Shown here in pieces: positions 31,830 through 41,912 of a stretch of 64,000 bases of DNA. The stretch is from [Phialemoniopsis] sp. UDSM-2020. Taxonomy: Eukaryota > Ascomycota > Sordariomycetes > Thyridiales > Thyridiaceae. Where the stretch lies: contig JAEILZ010000008.1 of NCBI GenBank assembly GCA_018873225.1, positions 2,356,001 through 2,420,000 on the forward strand. The letters are read 5' to 3'. The notes under the pieces are model-generated. The model did no database searches and was not told the origin of the DNA. It saw only the letters and a list, made by a program, of their open reading frames with translations. Positions within the stretch are counted from its first letter, which is position 1; each line of letters begins with the position of its first letter. The translations under genes and the position numbers were made by a program.

Positions 31830-34800
31830 CTACAAGACCCTCTTCAACCCCCAAGTCTCCATCCCCACGCCAACAACGACAAGAGGGCCTTCGGGACCAA
31901 GCATCTCCAGGGCACCAGGATCAGCCACAGAGCTGTACTGGTCACCCAGCAGCTGCATCTTGCCTATCCGCAGGCCTTCTCTCTCGCCCACCGTCTCGGC
32001 CCTCCATGTCTTAACCCGCTGGTCGTTACTGCACGTCACAAAGGTCACAGCTCTGGCTTCGGCATCGTGCCGCACGATCTGCAACCCGTTGATCGACGCT
32101 GCGTGCGCCTTGCTGACGCGGTGTCTCGACCCGAAGATATAGCCCGAAGCTCCGGGGGCTGGGAGGAGGTGCGTCACGCCGAGTGCGTTGTCGTCGCTCC
32201 CCGTGAGGACGAGCCAGCCAGCGCCTGCGGGTAAAGGGGCTAGGTCCAGTGCCTTGACGGCGTTCTGGTGCATCCGCACTGCGGCCTGAAGGCTGCAATC
32301 CTCGTATTGCACCTCTCCTTCGCCAGGCCGCCGTGCTGCTTTCCACGCCGTGACGTGCCCGTCCGTAAACGTAGCCAGGACCACTAGATCCCTATCCCCT
32401 TGGATGTCCACATCCAAATGTCGGACCTCTGTCGGACACGCACCCGTGTACCTCCCCTGAGCGAGGAGACGCCACCCACTGTCTTGGCTATAGTAGTACG
32501 TCTTGATCGTCGAGTTCGAAAATGTCATCGACACCACCATCCCCCTATCGACAGGGTCCGCATCGATGCTCATGATCCGCAGGTCCTTGTCCTTGCTCTG
32601 GTCAGGGAATTTTGACTCGCGTGCCACGGCCAGACCCGCGTAGTCCGAGTCCAAACGCGATACCCTCCAAACGTACAAGTCCTCAAACCCTCCCGCACTG
32701 AGCAGGTAATCATCGCCAACCCATCTCAGCGCCGGTATCCCCGTCCTGTGCGGATTCAGTAGCGCGGCGCACCTCAAGTCGCCGCCGGCACCTCTCCTCC
32801 AGATCCGCAGTATCGTATCCTCACCACCCGTAGCCACTAGTTCGCCCCTAGCGCACACGGACCGCACCTCCCTGCCGTGCCCGCCACTCCGGACCGTCCG
32901 GTGGACCGCGCGCCGCTGCGAAAAGATGTTGAGCGTCGACGTCTTGGTGTACGCGAAGCGCAGAAAGCCGGCGTCCGAGGGTGTCGTCACGTACGCGACC
33001 TTGCGGTTCGCGCCGCCGCACTGCACGGCCGCCACTTCCTCCTGCCGCGTTTCATTCCACGCCACGAAGCCGGTGCCCTGGAAGCCGAGGATGACTAGCT
33101 CGTGATCACTCGTGAATGTAGCGCCCGCCTGCACGGGTCCCATGGCTGGAGGCGAGGATTCGTGCACTAACCGGAGGGCAGGTGTGGCGTCAGTAGTGTA
33201 TGCGTCGTCGATGGTGAAGATGCGGTACGCGCCGTCGCGGCAGGTGGCCAGTACGCTCGAAGGCGGGTTGCCGTTGCGGCCCGGCAATGGGGTGAGGCTC
33301 GTTACCGCGTCCTTCACCTGCAGCTTGGTCCACGCCACCGACACGTATTTGCCATCGCCCTGCTTTCTGTAGAGGTGTATAGTGCCCTTGCGGGTGCCCA
33401 CAACGAGGAGTCTTTGGCACACCGTAGCCGAGGTGATCAGCAGTCCCTCTTCACGACCGACGGTCGACTGTGCGACAGTCTTGCCCGGGCCGGGCTCCAC
33501 GGTATTGACCGTGAATAAAGTAGCACCCTCGGGCGCCATGGACGGGACCAGGACCTGCAAGTGCGACAGGGGTAAGTCATCCAGCGCACCGTGCGGCAAG
33601 GAGAGCACGCTTGGGATCTTCCTGCCAAGCTGGAACGCCTCAGAGACCTGCCCCTGCCTGTCATAGAGATATACACGACCGCCGGCGGTACCGATCCACG
33701 CCGTGCCGTCTTTGGCACTACTGATGGTGTTATATCCGACCATGTCGTAGTCGATGCTGTCACCCAGCCGCACCATAGACCACCTGACATCTCCAGCAGG
33801 ATCAAAGGTGCCTAGGAACAGCCTGCCCAGCGAAGTCGATGCCAGGATGCGGTCCGTGGCGATGAACTCAAAGCTGTGAAGCAACTCCTTGTCAACCGGC
33901 TTGCCCGCCCACGCTGCGCGCTCTGCCAATGCCTTCTGCTCTTTGTCTTGCCCCTCTTCGCCCGCCGCCGCAATGGCAGCATCGATATCCGGCACCGTCA
34001 ACGTGACTGTCCGACCGTCCGGAGTCTCCTCTTCAGTGTCAACATCCCCAATGAGCACAATTTTCCAGTCAGCCCCACCCGTCGCGACGAGCGCGTCCCG
34101 GCCCTTTCTGTCCAACACTGCTCTCGCCCAGATGTGCTTGCCGGCATGGAACCCATACGTCCGTACGTGGGACAGCTTGCCCTCCGCTTCACCTACAGGT
34201 GGCACCTCCAACCTCCATTCCTGCGTCGTAGAATCCTCGCCAAACGTATACACCACCACTTCCCCATCTCTCCTACTGCCTCGACACGCAAACTTGACAC
34301 CCCATATCCTCGAGTCGTGACCCATAGCCACAGCAAGTGGCTTCTCGGCCAGCTCCATTGCGGCTGCCACCTCCGGCTCGCTGGTGAACCCGGTCTCCCG
34401 CGCCTCCCCTCCGACCCGGCGGCGTATCTCGGCCGCCCGGGCCCCGATCTCCTCCCGCGCCGCACCGCTCGAGGAGCTCACGTCCCACACCCGCACCGTC
34501 CTGTCGTCGCTGCAGGTCGCGAGCAGGCGGCGCTTGGTCCCACCGACCTCTACCTCGGGCGAGATGTGCACCCCAAAGATAGACCCCTCGTGCCCGGAGA
34601 AGACATGCAGTACCTCCGCCGCGCCCGCCTCCGCCCCTGACGAAACGTCGCAGGACCAAACAACCACCTCCCCAAACACCGTGCCGCCCGCGACCAGGAC
34701 ACTCGAGGCCGACGTCCACGTCACGTACGCAGAGTAGAGTATCGGCCTCGACGGCGAGACGAGCTTGCCCATGACCAAGGCACCGCCCCCGGTCCCCGCA

Positions 34801-35243
34801 GCGAAGGGAACCACCTCGTTGTGCGCCGTGACGAGCACCCCCCTCGAGACATCGGACGGACACACCGCCCCGTCGTACACGAGGTCCGGCGCCTCGCCCC
34901 TCCAGAGGTCCTCTGCACCAGGCTCATCCCCGCGGACCATGCGCTCCACCCCTTCGCGCGACAGGAGCGCGACAGAGCTCGCGCCCCAGACCAGCACGCC
35001 GCCGTCATCGTCGACGCGGATACCGTGCACGGCCTGCGCGGGAAACACGACGCAGCGGGCTAGGGCCTGCTCTCGGCCCGTCTGCTGCTGCGCGTCGTAG
35101 AGGACGAGTGAGGTGTCCTCGCCGGCGAGGAGGTAGAGCCTGCCGTCGACGCGCGATGTGAAGAAGGCGAGCGCCGTGATGGGGCAATGGACGTGCTCCC
35201 TCGTCAGGAGTGACGCTTGTTTCTGGTGTGGTTCTGCCGCCAT
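31830..35243 (-). CDS. RTT10: WD40-repeat protein Rtt10/Trm734 (WDR6 family)
   Basis: Single exon, 1137 aa. In yeast, Rtt10/Trm734 partners the methyltransferase Trm7 to 2'-O-methylate the wobble nucleotide 34 of certain tRNAs, and also affects endosomal recycling. WD-type repeats are visible throughout, for example HVFSGHEGSIFGVHIS then LLATCSDDRTVRVWDV (about 220-260), GHDSRIWGVKF, VATGGEDTILRIWRRG and VTFVTCSNDQRVKTW near the end. The length and two-to-three-propeller organisation fit WDR6 (1121 aa in human). The ATG at 35243 is the first in frame after the promoter. No intron is needed. Confidence 0.85.
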   Translation of the reverse strand: MAAEPHQKQASLLTREHVHCPITALAFFTSRVDGRLYLLAGEDTSLVLYDAQQQTGREQALARCVVFPAQAVHGIRVDDDGGVLVWGASSVALLSREGVERMVRGDEPGAEDLWRGEAPDLVYDGAVCPSDVSRGVLVTAHNEVVPFAAGTGGGALVMGKLVSPSRPILYSAYVTWTSASSVLVAGGTVFGEVVVWSCDVSSGAEAGAAEVLHVFSGHEGSIFGVHISPEVEVGGTKRRLLATCSDDRTVRVWDVSSSSGAAREEIGARAAEIRRRVGGEARETGFTSEPEVAAAMELAEKPLAVAMGHDSRIWGVKFACRGSRRDGEVVVYTFGEDSTTQEWRLEVPPVGEAEGKLSHVRTYGFHAGKHIWARAVLDRKGRDALVATGGADWKIVLIGDVDTEEETPDGRTVTLTVPDIDAAIAAAGEEGQDKEQKALAERAAWAGKPVDKELLHSFEFIATDRILASTSLGRLFLGTFDPAGDVRWSMVRLGDSIDYDMVGYNTISSAKDGTAWIGTAGGRVYLYDRQGQVSEAFQLGRKIPSVLSLPHGALDDLPLSHLQVLVPSMAPEGATLFTVNTVEPGPGKTVAQSTVGREEGLLITSATVCQRLLVVGTRKGTIHLYRKQGDGKYVSVAWTKLQVKDAVTSLTPLPGRNGNPPSSVLATCRDGAYRIFTIDDAYTTDATPALRLVHESSPPAMGPVQAGATFTSDHELVILGFQGTGFVAWNETRQEEVAAVQCGGANRKVAYVTTPSDAGFLRFAYTKTSTLNIFSQRRAVHRTVRSGGHGREVRSVCARGELVATGGEDTILRIWRRGAGGDLRCAALLNPHRTGIPALRWVGDDYLLSAGGFEDLYVWRVSRLDSDYAGLAVARESKFPDQSKDKDLRIMSIDADPVDRGMVVSMTFSNSTIKTYYYSQDSGWRLLAQGRYTGACPTEVRHLDVDIQGDRDLVVLATFTDGHVTAWKAARRPGEGEVQYEDCSLQAAVRMHQNAVKALDLAPLPAGAGWLVLTGSDDNALGVTHLLPAPGASGYIFGSRHRVSKAHAASINGLQIVRHDAEARAVTFVTCSNDQRVKTWRAETVGEREGLRIGKMQLLGDQYSSVADPGALEMLGPEGPLVVVGVGMETWGLKRVL

Positions 35244-35625
35244 GATGATCTATACCCCTACCCTTTCGGGTCTCCCCCTTGTCGTTCTTTGCGTGTAAGT
35301 GGTGATCTGGAATGGAGGGGTAGCTCCTTCTTTATCAGTTGTTCGTGGAGGGGTGAAGTTCACGATAACAAATTTTTCTTCACCCTTCCGGATCCCACGA
35401 GTCGCACTATATCAACCGTATGAATCGCATACTCAGTTATTCGATTGAGAAATTTCAGGTCTAAGACATTGAAATACCTTATTGGTTTTGCAAGTCCTGT
35501 TCGAGGGTTTTGGGTGCCTGGTTAATGAGAATTTCAAGTGCACGTGATAAAGTCCGTTGCAGTGGATATCACTGTGAGCATGAACAGGCAATGAATCTCA
35601 AGAACTCTTCGTCTTGAATTTATCA

Positions 35626-35646
35626 TGTCATGATTTTTTCATGACA
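35626..35646. repeat. 8-bp inverted repeat with T5 loop
   Basis: TGTCATGA (35626-35633) and TCATGACA (35639-35646) flank five T residues. Confidence 0.6.
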
Positions 35647-35882
35647 GACTAATCATCTATATAAGATATAGATCTAAGAAAGTGCTTCAAAAGTCATCTG
35701 CCTCATAAGAACGGGCGCCACTGAAGCTGCCCCCCGAATCCGCATGATTTCCATTTGCCATGTCTGCTTCTGTGAAGCTGGCCTCGATAATAATAAAAAG
35801 GGTACCCATCTAAAGTCCAAAGAACGCCTGCGAATGCTAAGAGTTGAATTCATGGACCAAAAATATCATGTTTTTCGTTTCA

Positions 35883-35906
35883 GCTGGCTGATATTAACCA
35901 GCCAGC
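35883..35906. repeat. 7-bp inverted repeat near Sur7-like 3' end
   Basis: GCTGGCT (35883-35889) and AGCCAGC (35900-35906) are perfect inverse complements with a 10-nt spacer, 44 bp beyond the stop codon on the transcribed strand. Confidence 0.5.
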
Positions 35907-35949
35907 AATTTAGAATGTGTAGTTGTGCAAGCCATCACACATCGGCCTT

Positions 35950-37005
35950 TTAGTAACGGGAGTGCGAGTAAGGCTCGTACGCCAGATCGGTGCGGCCACC
36001 GCTGGGGTGATTGCCCTGGGGACCGTAGCTGCTCTGGCGGTTGTAGAAGCCGTTGTGGGCCTGCTGGTCGTTGAGCGGGTGGTACTGGCCGCCGTTGCCC
36101 GCGGCGCCGCCCATGAGCTTCTCGCCGTCGTCGTGGTCGCGGTGGCGCACGCCGCCGCCGCGGCTGCGGCTCGAGTGGTCGGGCTTGCAGCAGCAGATGG
36201 TGAACATCCAGAAGAGGCCGGCGGCGAGCGCGAACGCGGCGGCGAACCAGACGGCGGCGAGGAAGCGGCCGTTGAGGTTGGCGTGGACGCCGTAGATCTT
36301 GGCCGAGGCCTTGATGGCGCCGACGACGACGAGGGAGACGCCCGTGGCCATGCCGGCGGCGGCGAGGACGGCGATGGTGGCGAAGCCGGCGATGATGAAG
36401 GTGCAGCACGAGATGGCGCGGGAGCAGTTGGCAAAGATGCCCATGACCAGCTCGACGCCGAGGGCGACGTAGGCGATGATGAAGACGATCTCGGTCCACT
36501 TGATGACGTTGCTAAAGAGGTTGATGGCGTCCTTGATCTCCTTGGGCAGCTCGACCTTTTGGCCGGACAGGGTCATGAGGGCCTCAACGCCCGCGGCCGA
36601 CTTGTTGAGCGAGTCCGAGGCCCAGTCGAACTTGGCCTTGGAGCACTCCTTCTTGCCGTCGGCGTCGACGGAGCAGTAGTTCCAGACGTTGACCTGGTAG
36701 GTCTCGGCGAGGGGCAGGTCGCTGATGGTGATGTTGCGCGTCTTGACATCGCTGGCGGCGTCGCTGGCGTCGACGTTGGCGGTGGCCGCCTCGAACAGGT
36801 CGGCGACATGGCGTTTTTCTGCGAGATTGCCGACCAAATTCGTTATATCGGCCGGGCTGATGGACAGGTTCTTCAGGTCGACATCAAACATGTAGAGGCC
36901 TGTGTTGCCAATGCCAGACAGGCCGCCGACGAGTAGGGCGACCAAGCTGCCTATCGTCAGGAGGATGGGCAGAGCCACGCAGAAGAAGCGTCCGACGTTG
37001 CCCAT
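35950..37005 (-). CDS. Sur7/PalI family four-span plasma membrane protein
   Basis: Single exon, 351 aa starting MGNVGRFFCVALPILLTIGS. Sur7/PalI proteins are claudin-like membrane proteins of eisosomes/MCC patches (Sur7, Fmp45) or ambient-pH sensing (PalI/Rim9). There is one span at about 7-30, then a long extracellular loop with the NYCSVDADGKKECS Cys pair typical of Sur7-type loops, then three clustered spans (about 165-295) and a hydrophilic Gly/His/Tyr-rich cytosolic tail. The frame is open upstream to 37209, but that extension reads as leader sequence, so the MGNVG start with its immediate hydrophobic span is preferred. Sur7-like is more likely than PalI because the tail is short. Confidence 0.85.
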   Translation of the reverse strand: MGNVGRFFCVALPILLTIGSLVALLVGGLSGIGNTGLYMFDVDLKNLSISPADITNLVGNLAEKRHVADLFEAATANVDASDAASDVKTRNITISDLPLAETYQVNVWNYCSVDADGKKECSKAKFDWASDSLNKSAAGVEALMTLSGQKVELPKEIKDAINLFSNVIKWTEIVFIIAYVALGVELVMGIFANCSRAISCCTFIIAGFATIAVLAAAGMATGVSLVVVGAIKASAKIYGVHANLNGRFLAAVWFAAAFALAAGLFWMFTICCCKPDHSSRSRGGGVRHRDHDDGEKLMGGAAGNGGQYHPLNDQQAHNGFYNRQSSYGPQGNHPSGGRTDLAYEPYSHSRY

Positions 37006-40000
37006 TGTGACTGTTTGTGGTGTTGTTGTGTTGTAAGAAAGATGCTGTTGTGAATTTTTTTCTCTCAGTTGCCTGCTGGTTTCAGGGTCCGAGCAAGACA
37101 GGGGGTGGGATGCCCTGTGACGTAAAAGCGATCGGGGATTAGTGTCGGGAAGCCGCTCGATTAAAACGAATGGGTTCGTGAATAGATAGCCAGGTAACAA
37201 GCTCCCCAAATAGCGAAGGATATGGGCAAGCTTTTTCTATCAAAAGTAGGATAGAAGAGGAATGAATAAGATAATTCAAAGCAGGAGAAAAGGAGTGGCA
37301 GGCTGGGAGCAGAGAGGGATAAATACAACGCGCATGCAAGAGGGATCGCCATCCTGCAGCAAGACAGTGTGGTCGGTAAGCACACACACGCACACACCAA
37401 AAAGTTCAGCTGCGGCGCCCTAGCGGATTGGCTTAGCTGGAGGGAGCCAGGAAAGGCCCGCAAGTTTGCACCGCGCAGGCGTGGCAGGCCCTTGAACGTG
37501 GGGAGGCGCAGTCGCTCAGTGAACGTGGGTGGATCGTGCTAAGCGGGTGCCAAGCTCCCCGGACAACGGACAGAGGATGACGGCGTGTGGCTAGCACTGT
37601 CCTCGCAACCAGGCTCAGCCCCTCCTTCGCTTGCTCTCAGGGGGATATCCCAAGGTTGTTATGGACCTCCACGGTGCGAGCACGGAGCCCTGGAGGTCAA
37701 AATGTGCCTGACGATGGCACTAATGGACCCTGAACAGGTCAAGTCGTTATTTCGATGCCACAATCTCGCCCCACCCACTCACTCCCTTCAACAAGCTCAT
37801 GCTCCTGAAACAGCCCGGCATGCCCAAAGAAGGCGAGCACGAGGAGAGATGCGGCACTGCGCAATTCAATTCTCCATCTCCTTCATCGACCAGGGTTCAT
37901 CACGCATCATCGCGTCAAACGGCATTCTTCGTGTGAATGCTAATAAAATAAGCTTGTTGTCCTATCTTGCGCCAGTTGCACGACAGGAGGTTTAACCCAG
38001 TCCCGTGGCAACAGCATTGACTAATATATCCCGGTTGTTGCTGCAAAAATCCAAGACCCGGGACAGGTGATTTGCGCCCAATGAAGTCACACTGCAACCC
38101 TGAAACCCCCAAAGCTCGCCGGGCCAACACGAGTTGTGGCCAAAATCCGCCGCCACGGCAACATTTACTTACATCGAAAAACTGCTTCTTTCAACGTATG
38201 ATGTGATAGCATGTTCTTTCTTGATTCCTTTTGACACTGTGATACCAAATCTGCATCTTCTCCCATTCGCTGCGCTCGCTACGTAAGACTCTCCATAGTC
38301 AAACGCGCAATCCCGCTCATCGCCCAGCCCGGGTTGACGACGCGTTTCCACAATACTTGCCCACTGATGCACACCATCACCCAACCTCCAAGGGACATAT
38401 TATCTTAGCTCACGGGAGTTGAACTGGAGACATGATCGGGTATTCCGTAAATCCTTCGACACGGGGAGTGAGATCCAAAATGTGATTTTGACATGCGTGC
38501 AATCATTCCTAAAGCAGATACATCTTACTCTCTTGCCATCTCGGTCAGCGCACCGCAAACAGTGTAAGGAGACTCGTCTACCCGTGGAAACTGATTGCTT
38601 CGCATACGTCAAACCTGCCTCACCTCAGCCCTGCTAGACATCAATGCCAAAATCGCACTTTGAAACCTAAAGCACAACCCATGCAAATAACGATTTCCAT
38701 TCACGAATCCTCATTCTCGCCAACGTCGGCCGCCTCTAAAATGGCCTGGCTGCACCCGGCACCAGGCGAAAAGGAAAAGTGGGGTATTACCAGCACAGCA
38801 GCTTCGCCCCCCTAAATATAGCAACAAGCTTCTTCTCCAGGTCCGAAGCCGCGCAAACCACCACCACAAGCCCCATCCAACGACGCTGGTCCATTGCCAG
38901 TCTCTTCTTCTTGCAAGGGGGGATCCGGCAGATCGTTTGATCCACGATGACAAGAGAGGTTCCAGGCACCAGTTTAAACGTTTTTGAAGCCCCATTGAGC
39001 CCGTTGTTTCGTGCATACCGCCTCTTGATCCCTTTTGGGTCGATCAAGCCAGTGCTATTACAAAGTGCCATATACTGAATGCATGCTTGCCTGCCACAAA
39101 GTTGTTACAAGCCGGCCCCGGCATTTCAATATCTTATGTACCGCCATCTTGACACTCCGTATATCCAGTAAGTAAGTAAATAAGGTACGTATCATCAGTC
39201 AGTCACAGGAGGCGCTCGCAACAAAATATGTCGTCCTCGCAGATCACCTTCCTCATGCGGCTCTGCTATATTAGCCACAGGTCAATAAAATACCGTTCAC
39301 ATGCGCCCTTAAGAGTTTCACATTTCACATTGCATACTCGTCTCTTATATCAATATTCATTCCACTTCAAGGAGAAGAAAATTCTGCGATTACCGTGTCC
39401 CTTGCTAAACAAAGACTATGATGATTTGTTCCCTCGAAAAGCAGCCCTGCCGGCTGGAAGCAAGAAAGAGGGCTCGTTGAAGAAAGCCAAACGTGCAACA
39501 AGACAAGGCCCTACAATAAGTCGAAACTTATGGTTTTGAGTGTACATGCTCGCTCCCCTCTCCTCTCGTTGCCCCGGCTGTTGTTGCTCCAGAGGCGGCC
39601 CAATTCATCCGTGTCTACTGCTCTATCGTCTCGTCTCCCTCGCTCCGTCCACTCTCTGCGTCTCTTTCGCTGTCCTCCAAAGGGCTCCATCCCCTCCATT
39701 TATCATACACATCCACCGCAAAGCATGGTTTGTTGGTTTAAGGAAAGTGTGATGCTGATCCCTAGCCCACAGCAACCTTTACGGCCGCGCGGGTTCGAGT
39801 CAACAGTGGGTGTTCAAAGTGGTGTATACGAAACAGCGTGGTTCTGCCTCGTTCGACAGGGAAACCCCGACTTTGGGGGGAAGTCGGATAGTCACATCCC
39901 CAATCCCCCCCTCCGTTCCCGGCGCGTGCCAGGATGACCTGGTTGGCTCCTGACTGGCTCTGCGTGTATTCTGATGGAGGCGACTGAGGAAACGCCAACT

Positions 40001-40208
40001 TCATGAGCCATGATTCTCCAGCTATGCCTCGCGACACGACCATGCGTGCGAGGCCTCTCATGGTCCGTTTCAGATATCCGGCATCGGCCCATGTATCAGC
40101 CCGTATTCACCCGACTGAGAGCCGCCAGGCGCTCGGCTGTGAGCTCCTTTTACTGGAGCCTCGAGTGCTTCGTTGTCAAAACGAATGTCTGCGCACACCC
40201 CAGTCACC
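37006..40208. other. Gene-free spacer, 3.2 kb
   Basis: This lies upstream of the Sur7-like gene and 3' of PPZ; both are on the minus strand. A short CA-rich tract lies at about 37380-37397. ORFs up to about 135 codons occur on both strands but without family features or matching splice sites. No tRNA or repeat family is seen. Confidence 0.4.
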
Positions 40209-41912
40209 CTATACACTTTGAGGGTTGAAGTTTGCAGGCTACCGAGGTGTTAGACAACAAGTTTCCTACTAATTAGCTCTTTGGGGTTGACACTTACAGG
40301 ACTGTTGACCATGTGTTTTCTGTTATGCTTTTGCTTCTTGATATGGCTCTTCAAGGCGTTGGAATCGAGGGGTTTGAGGAGTTCAAAGCTGCAGAGCAGC
40401 TCGGACGACACAGACATGACGGCACCCCAGTTGTCAAACTCGCCACAATACTATCAACCATGTCAGTGCTGCAAACTCGCCATTGGCGGACAATCAGAAG
40501 TCACTTACGTTTGGTGCACTGAAAACTGTGACCAGAACCCTGTCGCTAAAGAATTCGTAGCCGTCCTCGACGACCATGTGCGCGCGGCACACAAGATCAA
40601 AGTCGTGCTTGGCCAGGAAATCCGTAATGACCTTCTTTCCGAAACAATAGCTGACGCCTCTTTCGTTCGAGTCCCAGTCTTGCTCCATGTCTGCAGGGTC
40701 GGACCAGAGCAGATCATTGAGCAAGCCGTAGTCGGGTACGTCGGTCGGTCGGGCAATGTTGCGGATGTCGTCCATGTGATCCAGAGCGGGTGAGAGACCA
40801 CCGTGGACGCAGAAAATCTTGCCGGCCACGATGGAGGCAACGGGTAGGCAATTGAAGGTATCGATGAATGTCTTCCAGATCTTAACATTACACCTCCGCT
40901 TGCACTCGTCGTAGAACCCGTACACACGGGTCACGTTTGCGCATTCGTGGTTGCCTCGGAGTAGGAAAAAGTTCTCGGGGAACTTGAGCTTGTAGCACAT
41001 CAACAGCAGGATGGTCTCTAGAGACTGCTTGCCCCGGTCGACGTAGTCGCCCAGGAACAAAAAGTTGGCGCTGGGAGGGAATCCGCACATCTCGAACATG
41101 CGGATGAGGTCGGTATACTGCCCGTGCACATCACCCACGATCTTGACCGGGGCGTCGAGCTCGAGCAGGGCGGGCTGAGAGAGAAAGCACTCGCGAGCGC
41201 GATGGCAGATGGCCATGATCTCGGCGTTCTTGAGGCAGACACTCTTGGTCACCTTGCCCGCGTAGCCGGCGTCCAAGAGGCGCTTGATGAAGTCATCAAG
41301 ATCAATGTCTTTGATATCGCCCATAGCAACGCCAGTGCCATTCTCCCCAGAGTTCCCCGTCGAGGTCTTGGCCACAGGGTGGATCGGGTTGTCTCGTCGC
41401 ACCAGGATGGACTGTCCAGGCTGTTGTGATTGCATATCAGGATCACCGCCGCCGGATGGTGGTTGATCAGAGACGTGGTCCACCTCTCCAGATGCCTGCG
41501 CCGCGCTCACGTCATGCTTCCCAGACTTCATTGACGCCGACTGTATCGGCGATGGTGGAGGTTGCGTATCATCAATCGGCGACAGAATGCCTGACGTATC
41601 GATGGAGGAGGGTGAGGTAGGTGATGTCGTATCGAAGGTATTGATCCGCTGCTTGCCGCTTCTCCCGGACTTCACAGAGGCGACTTCGGATTTCTCATCG
41701 CCGTTGGAAAGTACTTGTGAGTTTCGTGGGCTGTCTGTCTTGCCGCCTGGGATCTTGGATCGGAGGGACTTGAAGGACCTGCTCGAGTCCTTGGTATCGG
41801 ACCTGCTAAAGGATGGGTAGGACTGGAGGCCCTCTGAGCCCCGGTCTGAGACCCCCGAGCCACCGGACCTGGTCGGCTTCAATCCGCCCTCTGTGGAGTT
41901 TTGGTTACCCAT
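40209..41912 (-). CDS. ppzA: Serine/threonine protein phosphatase PPZ
   Basis: PP1-like phosphatase of the fungal PPZ class, controlling potassium/sodium balance, cell-wall integrity and cell cycle. Exons 41912-40509, 40450-40298 and 40238-40209 give 528 aa. The N-terminus MGNQNS has the Gly2 of an N-myristoylation signal, followed by about 200 Ser/Pro-rich disordered residues. The catalytic domain (about 205-500) keeps GDVHGQ, GDYVDRG, RGNHE and the late FSAPNYCGEFDN, the last of these split by intron 1 between Asn and Tyr. Both introns are GTAAGT...TAG. The tail ends [13 protein letters not shown] then PANFNPQSV. All PP1-type metal ligands are present, so it should be active. Confidence 0.95.

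Larger units (their letters stand above)
35244..35949. other. AT-rich spacer with two hairpins, 706 bp
   Basis: This is the promoter of the WDR6 homologue and the 3' flank of the Sur7-like gene. Inverted repeats lie at 35626-35646 (TGTCATGA, five T, TCATGACA) and 35883-35906 (GCTGGCT, 10 nt, AGCCAGC). The second lies 44 bp after the Sur7-like stop and may be in its 3' UTR. No gene is seen. Confidence 0.5.

Noticed and set aside
35923..36936. 337-codon plus-strand ORF opposite the Sur7-like gene
   Set aside because: Val/Asp/Gly-rich mirror of the real minus-strand gene.
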